The notes: a model not told the origin generated them from the sequence alone. 53,371 nucleotides of DNA from Oscillospiraceae bacterium (GCA_028697255.1 JAQVFM010000006.1:1-53371), one strand, 5' to 3'; shown: positions 7,306 through 15,502, counted from the stretch's first letter. Program-made: numbers and translations.

Positions 7306-7972
7306 CATCGAGCTTATCTGCATTATTGTAAATATGGGAACAGGCAGCAAGGTTTTAAAGATTGCAAGACAAAACGGCATCAATTCGGGCACGGTTTTTT
7401 TGGGTACCGGAACCGTTAAAAACAGGCTGCTTGAGCTGTTGGATTTATATGAAACGAGAAAAGAAATCGTTATTATGATTGCACAAAAACCGGTTGTTAA
7501 TACCGCTTTTGATACAATCTGCAGTGAGCTGCGTTTAGACAAACCAAATCACGGCATAGCTTTTACTATGCCCGTTGATTTGTTGATAGGAAACAGCAGC
7601 TGTAAAAATGCTTCTATAGGAAACAGCAGCTGTAAAAATGCTTCTACGGATAAAGGAGAATCAGACAGCATGTATAAATCAATATTTGTAATTGTTGACA
7701 AAGGCAAGGGGGAGTCTGTTATTGAATCTGCATCAAAGGCGGGTTCTAAAGGCGGCACTATAATCAATGCAAGAGGTTCGGGAGCACACGAAACCTCAAA
7801 GCTGTTCAGCATGGATATCGAGCCTGAAAAGGAAGTCGTGTTAATATTGGCGCAGGATAATGTCACAGAAAATATTGTCGAAAGTATAAGAGCAGATTTG
7901 GAAATTGACAAACCGGGACATGGTATTATTTTTGTTCAGGATGTAATTAACACCTACGGTATATTAAAATAA
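7283..7972 (+). CDS. Tandem P-II-like regulatory protein, partner of DUF1538
   Basis: The 229-residue protein holds two P-II-like domains, roughly 8-100 and 129-226, joined by a linker. Each domain ends in the same pattern (LDKPNHGIAFTMPV; IDKPGHGIIFVQDV), and the second has a GGTIINARGSGAHETSKLF segment where P-II proteins carry the T-loop region. The linker contains IGNSSCKNAS twice in a row (residues 102-121), encoded by an exact 30-bp direct duplication. The ATG at 7283 follows AAGGAGGGAG and overlaps the DUF1538 gene by 23 bp. By analogy with GlnB/GlnK-AmtB and SbtB-SbtA, it probably binds a small ligand and gates the upstream membrane protein; that is inference. The ligand cannot be told from sequence. 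Confidence 0.8.
   Translation: MTMHSTHNIELICIIVNMGTGSKVLKIARQNGINSGTVFLGTGTVKNRLLELLDLYETRKEIVIMIAQKPVVNTAFDTICSELRLDKPNHGIAFTMPVDLLIGNSSCKNASIGNSSCKNASTDKGESDSMYKSIFVIVDKGKGESVIESASKAGSKGGTIINARGSGAHETSKLFSMDIEPEKEVVLILAQDNVTENIVESIRADLEIDKPGHGIIFVQDVINTYGILK
7586..7645 (+). repeat. Exact 2 x 30-bp tandem repeat inside the P-II-like gene
   Basis: ATAGGAAACAGCAGCTGTAA... is repeated perfectly (7586-7615 and 7616-7645), in frame, encoding IGNSSCKNAS twice in the interdomain linker. The absence of any mismatch points to a recent slippage duplication. Confidence 0.95.
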
Positions 7973-7973
7973 C

Positions 7974-7994
7974 ACTAATACCGGATATTAGTAT
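7974..7994. promoter_or_regulatory. Shared palindromic motif, site 1
   Basis: ACTAATACCGGATATTAGTAT lies between the P-II-like gene and the SLOG gene. It matches a site at 24809-24829 in 19 of 21 positions. Arms ACTAATA/TATTAGT are symmetric. No T-tract follows, so it reads as an operator or small dispersed repeat rather than a terminator. Confidence 0.45.
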
Positions 7995-8014
7995 AAAGTG
8001 ATAGGAGCCGCGGC

Positions 8015-8542
8015 GTGGATACACAGGATGAATTACGGTCTGTGACGTGCTGTTTTACCGGTCACAGACCGGACAGGCTTGCGGGCGGTTATAATCAAAG
8101 CAACAACATCTGCACCCGTCTGAGGGCAGCTTTAAGGGCGGAGATCGAAAACGCCGTCTTGCAAGGATACACTCGCTTTATTTCGGGTATGGCGCAGGGT
8201 GCTGATATGTGGGCGGCTGAAGAAGTGATAAGGCTGCGCGATAAAGGGTATAATTTGAATCTTGTCGCCGCGTTGCCCTGTCCAAACCAAGATTCGCGAT
8301 GGCCCGAATACGCACGCATTAAATATCGGCAACTGCTTGAACGTGCCGATGAGGTGCATTTGATAAGTGAGAGGTATACGCCGCTTTGTATGGGTGCTCG
8401 AAACCTGTGGCTTGTAACACAATCTTCGATGGTGATTGCATTATATGATGGTGGTAAAAGGGGCGGCACTGCAAATACACTTGCGCATGCGCGACGTTTT
8501 GGGCTGCACATTGTTCGCATAAATCCAGCGGATTTCAGGTAA
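8015..8542 (+). CDS. SLOG superfamily protein (DUF1273/YpsA-like)
   Basis: The 175-residue protein starts VTCCFTGHRPDRLAGG and has FISGMAQGADMWAAE and a C-terminal TQSSMVIALYDGGKRGGTANTLAHA. This is the Rossmann-like SLOG pattern that binds nucleotide-type ligands. YpsA of Bacillus, in the same family, affects cell division and stress; the enzymatic role is unknown. The GTG at 8015 is chosen because ATAGGAG ends 7 bp before it. It lies just ahead of the DUF951-prfA operon with a 67-bp gap, and downstream of the palindrome at 7974. The family call is good; the function is not established. Confidence 0.82.
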   Translation: MDTQDELRSVTCCFTGHRPDRLAGGYNQSNNICTRLRAALRAEIENAVLQGYTRFISGMAQGADMWAAEEVIRLRDKGYNLNLVAALPCPNQDSRWPEYARIKYRQLLERADEVHLISERYTPLCMGARNLWLVTQSSMVIALYDGGKRGGTANTLAHARRFGLHIVRINPADFR

Positions 8543-8609
8543 TTTCGGTTAAATCGATATCGAATGTAACAAATAAACATACAGTTGTACAATGGGGGCT
8601 TGAAAACTT

Positions 8610-8819
8610 ATGGATGTACGTGTTGACGACGTGTTGCGGATGAAAAAGCCTCATCCATGCGGGAGCCATGCCTTTAAAGTGCTGCGTATCGGTATGGATT
8701 TTCGCCTTAAGTGTGAAGGGTGCGGGCACGAGTTTATGGCATCCAGACATAAAATTGAACGCCGCATAAAGAAGATTATGCGTGAAGATAAAGATGTAGA
8801 AACGGAGCAGAACACATGA
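8610..8819 (+). CDS. DUF951 family small protein (YyzM-like)
   Basis: The 69-residue protein has the family pattern [49 protein letters not shown]. Three cysteines (PCG and CEGCG) suggest a metal-binding knuckle, and the basic tail suggests nucleic-acid contact, but its role is unknown. It ends four bases into prfA (ATGA overlap), so it is translated together with release factor 1; a link to translation is therefore reasonable inference. A G-rich GGGGGC sequence lies upstream of the ATG. Confidence 0.85.
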   Translation: MDVRVDDVLRMKKPHPCGSHAFKVLRIGMDFRLKCEGCGHEFMASRHKIERRIKKIMREDKDVETEQNT

Positions 8820-9901
8820 ATATGTTTGAAAACCTTACCGAGGTGGAAAAGCGATATGACGAAATATCGCTTCAGCTATATGATCCCGAAATTATATCAG
8901 ATGTCGGACGATACAGTGAATTAATGAAAGAAATAAAAACACTGTCTCCGATAGTGGAAAAGTTTAGGGAATATAAAAACGCACTTAAGCGCAATCAAGA
9001 TGCTTTTTCAATGCTTGATTGCGGAGTACAAGACCGTGAGATGCGCGAGCTTGTGGAATTAGAAATCGAGGAAAGCCGAGCTGATATTGAGCGCTGTACC
9101 AATGAACTCAAAACTCTGCTGCTGCCGCGCGATCCTAACGATGACAAAAACGTTATTATAGAAATTAGAGGCGGCGCGGGCGGCGAGGAATCGGCGTTGT
9201 TCGCTGGTTCACTTTTTCGAATGTATACAATGTATGCAGAATCCAAAGGATTTAAGTTTGAAGTAATGAATATAAATGAAACAGGGCTTGGCGGCATAAA
9301 GGAAGTTAGCTTTATGGTTACGGGTGACGGTGCATATAGCCGTTTCAAATTTGAAAGCGGCGTTCATCGCGTCCAGCGTGTGCCCGAAACCGAGGCAAGC
9401 GGCAGGATTCATACGTCAACCGCGACAGTTGCGGTGCTGCCCGAAGCTGATGAAGTTGAGGTTGAGATTAATCCATCGGATTTGCATATAGATACTTTTC
9501 GCGCAAGTGGGGCAGGCGGTCAGCATGTCAATAAAACCGATTCTGCTATACGTATTACTCATTTGCCTACCGGTATGGTTGTGGAATGTCAGGACGAACG
9601 AAGCCAGTTTAAAAATAAGGATAAGGCATTGAAAATATTGCGTGCTCGGCTGTACGAGCAGCAGCTTGAGCAGCAGCGCTTGGCAGTTGCGGCCGACCGG
9701 CGCTCGCAGGTTGGTACGGGTGACAGAAGTGAGCGCATACGCACATATAATTTTCCCCAAGGCCGCGTAACTGACCACAGAATTAATCTGACACTTTACC
9801 GTATCGAAAGTATTCTTAACGGTGACTTGGACGAGCTAATAGATGCTCTTATCACTGCCGACAGAGCCGAAAAGCTTCAGGCGGCGGGGGAGACAATGTG
9901 A
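8816..9901 (+). CDS. prfA: Peptide chain release factor 1
   Basis: RF1 reads UAA and UAG stop codons and triggers peptide release at the ribosome. The 361-residue length is standard. The catalytic GGQ loop is in [20 protein letters not shown] (about residue 235), and the N-terminal coiled-coil arm and the [12 protein letters not shown] region are as in the family. The start at 8816 ([14 protein letters not shown]) overlaps DUF951 by 4 bp, and the stop overlaps the GTG of the Sua5 gene by 3-4 bp. The methyltransferase gene prmC, which often follows prfA and methylates the GGQ glutamine, is absent here and must lie elsewhere if present. Confidence 0.97.
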   Translation: MNMFENLTEVEKRYDEISLQLYDPEIISDVGRYSELMKEIKTLSPIVEKFREYKNALKRNQDAFSMLDCGVQDREMRELVELEIEESRADIERCTNELKTLLLPRDPNDDKNVIIEIRGGAGGEESALFAGSLFRMYTMYAESKGFKFEVMNINETGLGGIKEVSFMVTGDGAYSRFKFESGVHRVQRVPETEASGRIHTSTATVAVLPEADEVEVEINPSDLHIDTFRASGAGGQHVNKTDSAIRITHLPTGMVVECQDERSQFKNKDKALKILRARLYEQQLEQQRLAVAADRRSQVGTGDRSERIRTYNFPQGRVTDHRINLTLYRIESILNGDLDELIDALITADRAEKLQAAGETM

Positions 9902-10926
9902 AAAAATATAAAACACTTCTTCTTGAAAACAATGAAACGGGCATAAAAAAAGCCGCGGCACTGCTGCGTGCAGGGGAAATTGTGGGAATACCCACCGAAA
10001 CGGTGTATGGACTTGCGGCTAATGCACTTAATGCTTCGGCGATAAGGCGCATTTTCAAGGCGAAGGGACGTCCCCAGGATAATCCTCTTATAGTGCATAT
10101 TGCAGAATTAAATTCGCTTTATGAGCTTGTTATGGATGTTTCGGACACCGCTTTACAGCTTGCGATGCGTTTTTGGCCGGGTCCGTTAACAATGGTATTT
10201 GCAAAAAAGCCGGTGATACCCGATATATTAAGCGCCGGACTTGCAACGGTTGCGATTCGCATGCCATCACATCCAACAGCGCTCTCGCTTATTAAAGCTG
10301 CAAATGTGCCGCTTGCTGCTCCGTCGGCTAATCGCTCGGGCAGCCCGAGCCCAACAACGGCGTCTCATGTTATTCGCGATATGGACGGCCGAATTCCGGC
10401 TGTGCTTGACGGCGGTGCATGCAGCGTGGGGGTTGAATCAACCATTTTAGATTTAACCGGTGAAGTGCCGTGCCTGTTACGCCCCGGCGGCATTACTCCC
10501 GAAATGATAAGATCGGTGACGGGCAAATTAAAAATACACAGGGCAGTAACTGCTGAATTGAGCCGCAGCAGTATGGCGATTTCACCCGGCATGAAATACA
10601 AACATTATTCACCAAAAGCGCATGTTGTGCTTGTCAAGGGTTCTCCGCAGGCATTTACTCGCTTTGTCAATTCACGCAGCGGGGAGGGCGTTGTCGCAAT
10701 GTGCTTTGACAAAGAACAATACGGTCTCGAAGTGCCTTATGTTACCTATGGTGCAAGGGGCGATGCGGCCGGACAAGCTCGCCAACTTTTTAGTGTGCTT
10801 AGGCGTCTTGACGATATTGGGGCAAAAACTGTGTATTGCGCCTGCCCTAACGAAAGGGAGATGGGTCTTGCAGTGTATAATCGCTTGCTTCGTGCCGCAG
10901 GGTTTGAGGTGATTGAGCTTGATTAA
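9898..10926 (+). CDS. L-threonylcarbamoyladenylate synthase, Sua5 type
   Basis: This enzyme makes threonylcarbamoyl-AMP from threonine, bicarbonate and ATP for the t6A37 modification of ANN-decoding tRNAs. The 342 residues show an N-terminal YrdC domain (about 1-205; [38 protein letters not shown]) followed by the C-terminal Sua5 domain (about 235-342, starting near [11 protein letters not shown]). It is therefore the long Sua5 form, not TsaC. The GTG start at 9898 overlaps the prfA stop (GTGA), and the 3' end overlaps coaE by 14 bp, so translational coupling runs through the operon. Confidence 0.94.
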   Translation: MKKYKTLLLENNETGIKKAAALLRAGEIVGIPTETVYGLAANALNASAIRRIFKAKGRPQDNPLIVHIAELNSLYELVMDVSDTALQLAMRFWPGPLTMVFAKKPVIPDILSAGLATVAIRMPSHPTALSLIKAANVPLAAPSANRSGSPSPTTASHVIRDMDGRIPAVLDGGACSVGVESTILDLTGEVPCLLRPGGITPEMIRSVTGKLKIHRAVTAELSRSSMAISPGMKYKHYSPKAHVVLVKGSPQAFTRFVNSRSGEGVVAMCFDKEQYGLEVPYVTYGARGDAAGQARQLFSVLRRLDDIGAKTVYCACPNEREMGLAVYNRLLRAAGFEVIELD

Positions 10927-11542
10927 CAGTCTCTATGTAGTCGGGTTGACCGGACCTACCGGGTCGGGGAAAAGCGAGGTTGCACGTGTTTTTACAAATT
11001 TTAATATACCCGTCATAGATGCCGATGAGATTGCACGCAAAGTAGTTGAGCCGGGTTCGAAATGCCTTAAAAAACTTGTAGATGCCTTTTCGGACGAAAT
11101 TTTGCAGACAGATGGCACGCTCAATCGCCGCGAACTTGCAAAGCGTGCTTTCGCTACGCCCGAAAAAACTCAGTTGCTAAATTCAATAACACATCCGTAT
11201 ATAATTGAGCTTATAAAGATAATAATAATTCGGATGGAACAAACACATGAAAAAATTGCCGTTTTGGATGCTCCGCTTTTGTTTGAAAGCGGGTTGGACA
11301 GTATATGTAATAAGACGGTTGCAGTGTTAGCCCCGTATCAAATTCGGCTTGAGCGCATATTATTGCGCGATAATAATCTTACTGAACAGGAGGCGCGTGC
11401 TCGCATGTCGACTCAAAAACCTGAAGAATATTATACTGCGCGCGCGTCGACAGTGCTTTACAACGACGGCGATTTTGAAACTTTGCAAAAAAAGGCCCGA
11501 AAGCTGGCACTTGATATACAGGAGTGGGCCAATGAAAAATAA
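10913..11542 (+). CDS. coaE: Dephospho-CoA kinase
   Basis: This enzyme phosphorylates the ribose 3'-OH of dephospho-CoA, the last step of coenzyme A synthesis. The P-loop GPTGSGKSEVA is at about 15-25, followed by the family DADEIARKVVEPG and VLDAPLLFESGLD segments. The 209-residue length is usual. The start is a TTG at 10913 within the end of the Sua5 gene, with GAGGTG upstream; a second TTG at 10919 is also possible. The stop overlaps the lytic transglycosylase start by 11 bp. Confidence 0.93.
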   Translation: MSLINSLYVVGLTGPTGSGKSEVARVFTNFNIPVIDADEIARKVVEPGSKCLKKLVDAFSDEILQTDGTLNRRELAKRAFATPEKTQLLNSITHPYIIELIKIIIIRMEQTHEKIAVLDAPLLFESGLDSICNKTVAVLAPYQIRLERILLRDNNLTEQEARARMSTQKPEEYYTARASTVLYNDGDFETLQKKARKLALDIQEWANEK

Positions 11543-12206
11543 TAACAATTTCACCCGTCAACGCGATCAAGTAATGCATGTGGGTTCTCAAGCTCCTTTT
11601 AGTTTGCACAATAATAAAGCTCGTCATAAATTTAAAACACTGTCGCGCATTGTTTTGGATGCTATAGCTTTTTTAGCGTTGTCGGCGATATTAGCAGGTC
11701 TTTTGCATTTGGGATATTTTTGTTTTATGCGGGCAGCATACCCGGTCAAATATAATGATTTCGTAACACACTACGCCAATATGTATGGTTTTGAACCGTC
11801 TTTGGCATTTGCAATAATTCGTACCGAAAGCGGGTTTGACTCGGATGCCGTATCTCATGCCAATGCGCTTGGGCTTATGCAGATTACACGCGATACTTTC
11901 GATTGGGCGCAAAGCCGAACCCCCGGTAATGAAAATCTTCCGCACGACAGGCTATTCGACCCGGAAACCAATATACAATACGGTTTGTTTGTGCTGTCCC
12001 TGCTGAGGGAGGAATTTAGCGACACTCACACAATGCTTGCAGCCTATAACGCAGGAATAGGAAATGTTAGAAAATGGCTAAAGGATTCAGAATGTTCCGA
12101 CGACGGTGTTACACTAAAATACATTCCATACAACGAAACGCGATGTTATGTGAAAAAAGTTCCTACTGCAAAAAAAATATATGAAAAGCTCTATGACTTT
12201 GAATAA
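11532..12206 (+). CDS. Membrane-anchored lytic transglycosylase (SLT domain)
   Basis: It cleaves the MurNAc-GlcNAc bond in peptidoglycan on the outside of the membrane. The ORF track begins at 11349 inside coaE, but the ATG at 11532 follows CAGGAG and gives 224 residues. These comprise a short basic cytoplasmic tail, one membrane segment (ILDAIAFLALSAILAGLLHLGYF-like, about 45-65), then an SLT domain. The catalytic glutamate is in IIRTESGFDSDAVSHANALGLMQI, and the family AAYNAGIGNVRKWL is present. It closely resembles the small Slt proteins that follow coaE in many Clostridia. The gene overlaps coaE by 11 bp. Confidence 0.92.
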   Translation: MKNNNNFTRQRDQVMHVGSQAPFSLHNNKARHKFKTLSRIVLDAIAFLALSAILAGLLHLGYFCFMRAAYPVKYNDFVTHYANMYGFEPSLAFAIIRTESGFDSDAVSHANALGLMQITRDTFDWAQSRTPGNENLPHDRLFDPETNIQYGLFVLSLLREEFSDTHTMLAAYNAGIGNVRKWLKDSECSDDGVTLKYIPYNETRCYVKKVPTAKKIYEKLYDFE

Positions 12207-12220
12207 CGGAGGTAAATACT

Positions 12221-13633
12221 ATGTCAAACAATCAAAAAAAAACGCCGTCCGAAGCTTTAAAAGACGAGCTGTTTTATCAGTCGCGTGAAGCGACGCGCAC
12301 GCTAAGCGATGAAGAAATCAAAAAAGCGGACAGCTATTGCGAACAATACCGCAAGTTTTTGAACAGCTCTAAAACCGAGCGGGAAACTGTTAATAATGCG
12401 GTCTCATTGGCAAAACAGCACGGATTTGTGCCGTTTGACCGAAATTGCCGGCTTAAACCGGGCGACAAGGTTTATGTCAACAACCGTGACAAGGCTTTGA
12501 TACTTGCCGTTATAGGGACGCGTCCGCTTGACGATGGCGTTTCAATTGCTGCAGCACACATTGATTCGCCCAGACTTGATTTAAAGCCCAATCCGCTTTA
12601 TGAAGATCACGAGCTTGCATATTTCGACACCCACTATTATGGCGGCATAAAAAAGTATCAGTGGACGGCAATACCTCTTGCATTGCATGGTGTTATAATG
12701 CGTAAAGACGGCACAAAGGTCGAAGTGGTAATTGGCGAGGACGAGGGCGATCCGGTGTTTTGCGTTACCGATTTGCTGCCGCACCTTTCGACAAAACAGA
12801 TGAAACGCACCGCGGCTGAATTTATCAAAGGCGAGGATCTTAATATTTTGATAGGTTCAAGGGCGTTTAAAGATGATAATGGCAGCGAGCTTGTAAAGCT
12901 TAATATTATGAAGATATTAAATGAAAAATACGGTATTAAGGAAAGCGACTTCTTTTGCGCTGAGTTAGAGGCCGTGCCGGCTTTTTCGGCACGAGATGTA
13001 GGTTTTGACCGTAGCATGATAGGAGGTTACGGACATGACGATCGTGTGTGTTCGTATCCGGCATTAACCGCTTTGCTGCAAACTGAAAACCCGGCATTTA
13101 CGGCAATTACAGTACTGGCCGACAAGGAGGAAACCGGTTCGGATGGCAACACGGGTATGCAGTCGGCGTTTTTGCGCTATTTTATCGAGGATTTGGCCGC
13201 TAATTTGGGTGTTAAAGCGCGTCATGTGTTTTCAAATTCAATATGCCTGTCGGCCGATGTCAATGTTGCGTTTGATCCGATTTTTTCAGATGTTGTCGAT
13301 GTGCGCAACTGTGCCTCTTTAAACCACGGTGTCGTGTTGACAAAATACACCGGTTCGCGTGGCAAAGCCGATACCTCGGATGCATCTGCCGAGCTTATGT
13401 TTAAAATAAGCACATTGATGGAACAGAATGACGTGCTGTGGCAAATTGGTGAGCTGGGCAGGGTTGACGCTGGAGGGGGCGGAACGGTCGCAAAGTACAT
13501 TGCCAATATGGACGTTGACACCGTCGATTTGGGAGTACCGGTGTTATCAATGCATGCACCGTTTGAGGTCGTTTCAAAGATTGATGTTTATATGGCACAC
13601 AAAGCATTTTCCGCTTTACTTGGACGAAAATAA
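12221..13633 (+). CDS. M18 family zinc aminopeptidase
   Basis: This cytosolic dinuclear-zinc exopeptidase trims N-terminal residues, in this family often acidic ones. The 470-residue protein shows AAHIDSPRLDLKPNP (metal-binding His and nearby Asp), DKEETGSDGNTG (catalytic Glu pair), GGYGHDDRVCSYPAL and the C-terminal LGVPVLSMHAPFEVVSKIDVY with a metal-binding His. These are hallmarks of M18 rather than M20 or M42. GGAGG lies 8 bp before the ATG. It is the last gene of the prfA operon and ends one base into a strong terminator stem. Confidence 0.93.
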   Translation: MSNNQKKTPSEALKDELFYQSREATRTLSDEEIKKADSYCEQYRKFLNSSKTERETVNNAVSLAKQHGFVPFDRNCRLKPGDKVYVNNRDKALILAVIGTRPLDDGVSIAAAHIDSPRLDLKPNPLYEDHELAYFDTHYYGGIKKYQWTAIPLALHGVIMRKDGTKVEVVIGEDEGDPVFCVTDLLPHLSTKQMKRTAAEFIKGEDLNILIGSRAFKDDNGSELVKLNIMKILNEKYGIKESDFFCAELEAVPAFSARDVGFDRSMIGGYGHDDRVCSYPALTALLQTENPAFTAITVLADKEETGSDGNTGMQSAFLRYFIEDLAANLGVKARHVFSNSICLSADVNVAFDPIFSDVVDVRNCASLNHGVVLTKYTGSRGKADTSDASAELMFKISTLMEQNDVLWQIGELGRVDAGGGGTVAKYIANMDVDTVDLGVPVLSMHAPFEVVSKIDVYMAHKAFSALLGRK

Positions 13634-13677
13634 AATCAAAGTGGCTGCCGTGCAAAGCAGCCACTTTGATTTTTTTA
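13632..13677 (+). terminator. Strong bidirectional terminator after the aminopeptidase
   Basis: A 16-17-bp perfect stem (AAATCAAAGTGGCTGC / complement) with an 8-nt loop is followed by TTTTTT. The A-run on the left also allows termination of the converging TSUP genes, though their stop lies beyond it at 13690. Confidence 0.93.
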
Positions 13678-13689
13678 ACGGCGTGATGG

Positions 13690-14055
13690 TTACGTCTTTT
13701 TATTTTTATAAAATAGCTCTTTTATTCCGATGTATAATAAAAATACACCAAAAATTCGGCGCAGTATGCCAACATCAATTGCGGCGGCGGCAAACGAGGC
13801 AAGGATTGAAAAAGGAATGCCGGCCGCTGTGCACACTATTGCCGCCTTTTTATCAATAAGGCGGTTTTTGAAATGTGATATCAAAGCTGCCGGAGCACAA
13901 AAAATGAAATAAATTAGATTAATTCCTGCTGCGGTGTATTGCGGGACGTTTTCAATACAGGTAAGATACAGTATCAGCAGCGAGCCGCCTCCGATACCAA
14001 ATCCGCTCAATATGCCTGTGACAAGACCGATAATAAAGTTTAAAATCCACTTCAT
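13690..14055 (-). CDS. TauE/SafE (TSUP) family permease, half-size, second subunit
   Basis: The 121-residue membrane protein has about four membrane segments and the TSUP glycine motif GILSGFGIGGGSLLIL near the start. Complete TSUP transporters are about 250 residues with two such halves; here this half is separate. Its start overlaps the stop of the preceding minus-strand gene by 4 bp (ATGA), so the two are made together and probably assemble as a heterodimer. Substrates of the family include sulfite, sulfoacetate and other small organic anions; none can be assigned here. Confidence 0.83.
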   Translation of the reverse strand: MKWILNFIIGLVTGILSGFGIGGGSLLILYLTCIENVPQYTAAGINLIYFIFCAPAALISHFKNRLIDKKAAIVCTAAGIPFSILASFAAAAIDVGILRRIFGVFLLYIGIKELFYKNKKT

Positions 14056-14414
14056 AAAAGCAATACCGCCCGGATGCCTCCGTATATTATGAGCAGGCCG
14101 AAAATGCGGTGCAGGACAGTGACGGGTATTTTTTTAAAAATGCGGCCGGCAATAAAACCTCCAGCCAAACCGCCGATTAATGTCGGTATAATGCTTTTGA
14201 TATCTATACCGCCCTTTATCAAGTAGACAAAAAGTGATACTGCCGACAGCGGGAGAATTACCGCAATAGATGTGGAAAAGGATTTTTTTTGATCCATGCG
14301 TAGCCATTTTATAAATAGCGGCACCAAAAACATACCACCGCCCGAACCAAAAAAACCGTTTGCAGCTCCTGCAAGCGCACCGGTGGCAATCTGCTTTTGT
14401 TTGTCTGTCATCAC
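14052..14414 (-). CDS. TauE/SafE (TSUP) family permease, half-size, first subunit
   Basis: The 120-residue membrane protein begins MMTDKQKQIATGALAGAANGFFGSGGGMFLVPLFIKWLRMD, the TSUP glycine-rich loop followed by a cytoplasmic loop, and has about four membrane segments. It is the upstream member of a two-gene TSUP pair; together they equal one full-length transporter. The gene diverges from the HD nucleotidase at 14568. A single ancestral gene split by a frameshift is unlikely because the ATGA junction is clean and both halves keep their own glycine motif. Confidence 0.83.
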   Translation of the reverse strand: MMTDKQKQIATGALAGAANGFFGSGGGMFLVPLFIKWLRMDQKKSFSTSIAVILPLSAVSLFVYLIKGGIDIKSIIPTLIGGLAGGFIAGRIFKKIPVTVLHRIFGLLIIYGGIRAVLLL

Positions 14415-14567
14415 ATTTGTCCCCGTTTCAATTATACTGTTTGTTATTGTGTACGAATATTGACTAAAAATGTATAATACTATTCTTCATTTATAAAAGG
14501 TTGCGCGCTTGTTTTATTTAAAAAATATGTTACAATTTGTCTTGAGTTTGTATAACGGAGTGTTTTT

Positions 14568-15149
14568 ATGGGGTTTCACTTTTTTGCAATGATTTCGCGT
14601 ATGAAATACATAACACGGTGGGCTTTGATGCGCAATACGCGTATAGAGAACCTAAGTGAGCATTCCCACGATGTGGCAGTGCTTTCGCATGCTCTTGCCG
14701 TGCTTACAAACAAACGCTTTAACGGACAGGTGGATATCGGTCGCTGTGTTTTGCTTGCACTCTACCATGACACAACCGAAATACTTATAGGGGATATGCC
14801 TACACCCGTTAAATATTATAATCCCGAATTGCGAGAGGCCTATCGCAAGGTGGAAAATATGTCGGGCAATAAGCTTTTGTCGATGCTTCCGCCCGATATG
14901 CGGGACGAGTACGAACCGCTTTTGCTTGCCGATGACAGGTGGAGAGAGGAGCGCAGAATTGTGCGTGCCGCCGATAAGCTATCTGCATTAATTAAATGTG
15001 TTGAAGAACAAGATCAAGGTAACCGTGAGTTTGACAAGGCGCTTCGTTCCACACAAAAAGCGGTGCGCGATATGAATTTGCCGGCGGCTGATTATTTCCT
15101 AAAGGAGTTTTTACCATCATACAGGCTTACTCTTGATGAGCAAGAATAA
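14568..15149 (+). CDS. HD-domain 5'-deoxynucleotidase (YfbR-like)
   Basis: YfbR-type enzymes remove phosphate from deoxyribonucleoside 5'-monophosphates using a divalent metal. The 193-residue protein carries the HD ligands in LSEHSHDVAVLSHAL and ALYHDTTEILIGDMPTPVKYY; EILIGDMPTPVK is close to the YfbR signature. A conserved Asp in RAADKLSALIKC completes the site. The ATG at 14568 has CGGAG upstream, and a TTGTTT-N16-TACAAT promoter is possible at 14509-14536. It stands alone between the divergent TSUP genes and the long leader of the hydrogenase operon. Confidence 0.87.
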   Translation: MGFHFFAMISRMKYITRWALMRNTRIENLSEHSHDVAVLSHALAVLTNKRFNGQVDIGRCVLLALYHDTTEILIGDMPTPVKYYNPELREAYRKVENMSGNKLLSMLPPDMRDEYEPLLLADDRWREERRIVRAADKLSALIKCVEEQDQGNREFDKALRSTQKAVRDMNLPAADYFLKEFLPSYRLTLDEQE

Positions 15150-15238
15150 CAAATGATAAATTGAACGGAACAATATAAAATGTATATGGTGGCAGTATAG
15201 CAATTCATACACTTGATTTGAACTTTGTGCAGTAAAGT

Positions 15239-15256
15239 TTGTTAAAATTTTATCGA
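15239..15256. promoter_or_regulatory. Second, weaker Rex-like site
   Basis: TTGTTAAAATTTTATCGA matches the published Rex consensus TTGTTAAnnnnTTAACAA at 12 of its 14 fixed positions. It lies about 190 bp upstream of the stronger site in the same 353-bp gene-free leader of the hydrogenase operon. Confidence 0.35.
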
Positions 15257-15397
15257 AATATTCATTGACGGCAAATTTCTAAGATGTTAAAATAACAATG
15301 AAAGAATTTATATGTATTGTAAAGAAAATCATTACCAAATTAATGCAAAATTACCATATCTGCGTTTGATGCGGTCACTTGTTTCGACTTAATGCAT

Positions 15398-15403
15398 TAT
15401 AAT
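15398..15403 (+). promoter_or_regulatory. Candidate -10 box of the hydrogenase operon
   Basis: A perfect TATAAT lies in GCATTATAATACGC. A good -35 at normal spacing is not evident. Transcription would start near 15410, so the Rex-like operator at 15427-15444 would lie just downstream, where bound repressor would block elongation. Confidence 0.5.
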
Positions 15404-15426
15404 ACGCAGTTTTAATCAGCCAACGA

Positions 15427-15444
15427 TTGTTAAATTTCTAACAA
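15427..15444. promoter_or_regulatory. Rex (redox-sensing repressor) operator
   Basis: TTGTTAAATTTCTAACAA is an 18-bp inverted repeat with 13 of 14 fixed positions of the Rex consensus TTGTTAAnnnnTTAACAA. Rex responds to the NADH/NAD+ ratio and commonly controls hydrogenase and fermentation genes in Clostridia. The site is about 60 bp before hydC, which fits the function of the operon. Confidence 0.75.
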
Positions 15445-15502
15445 ACATGTCAGCTCAAGTTTTTTTGATATATAAGTATGCCGTTAAGGAGGAAAATTTA
15501 GT

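Larger units (their letters stand above)
15150..15502. other. Gene-free AT-rich leader of the hydrogenase operon
   Basis: This is the only gene-free stretch longer than 300 bp. It holds two Rex-like palindromes (15239 and 15427), a perfect TATAAT at 15398-15403 and several short AT runs. No small ORF, tRNA or recognisable riboswitch was found. The AAGGAGG of hydC closes it. Confidence 0.7.

Noticed and set aside
7586-7645. Possible CRISPR-like repeat
   Set aside because: Two directly adjacent identical units with no spacer, in frame inside a gene; it is a coding duplication.
11349-11531. Long N-terminal extension of the lytic transglycosylase in the ORF track
   Set aside because: It lies in the coaE gene in another frame; the ATG at 11532 has a good ribosome-binding site and gives the normal membrane anchor.
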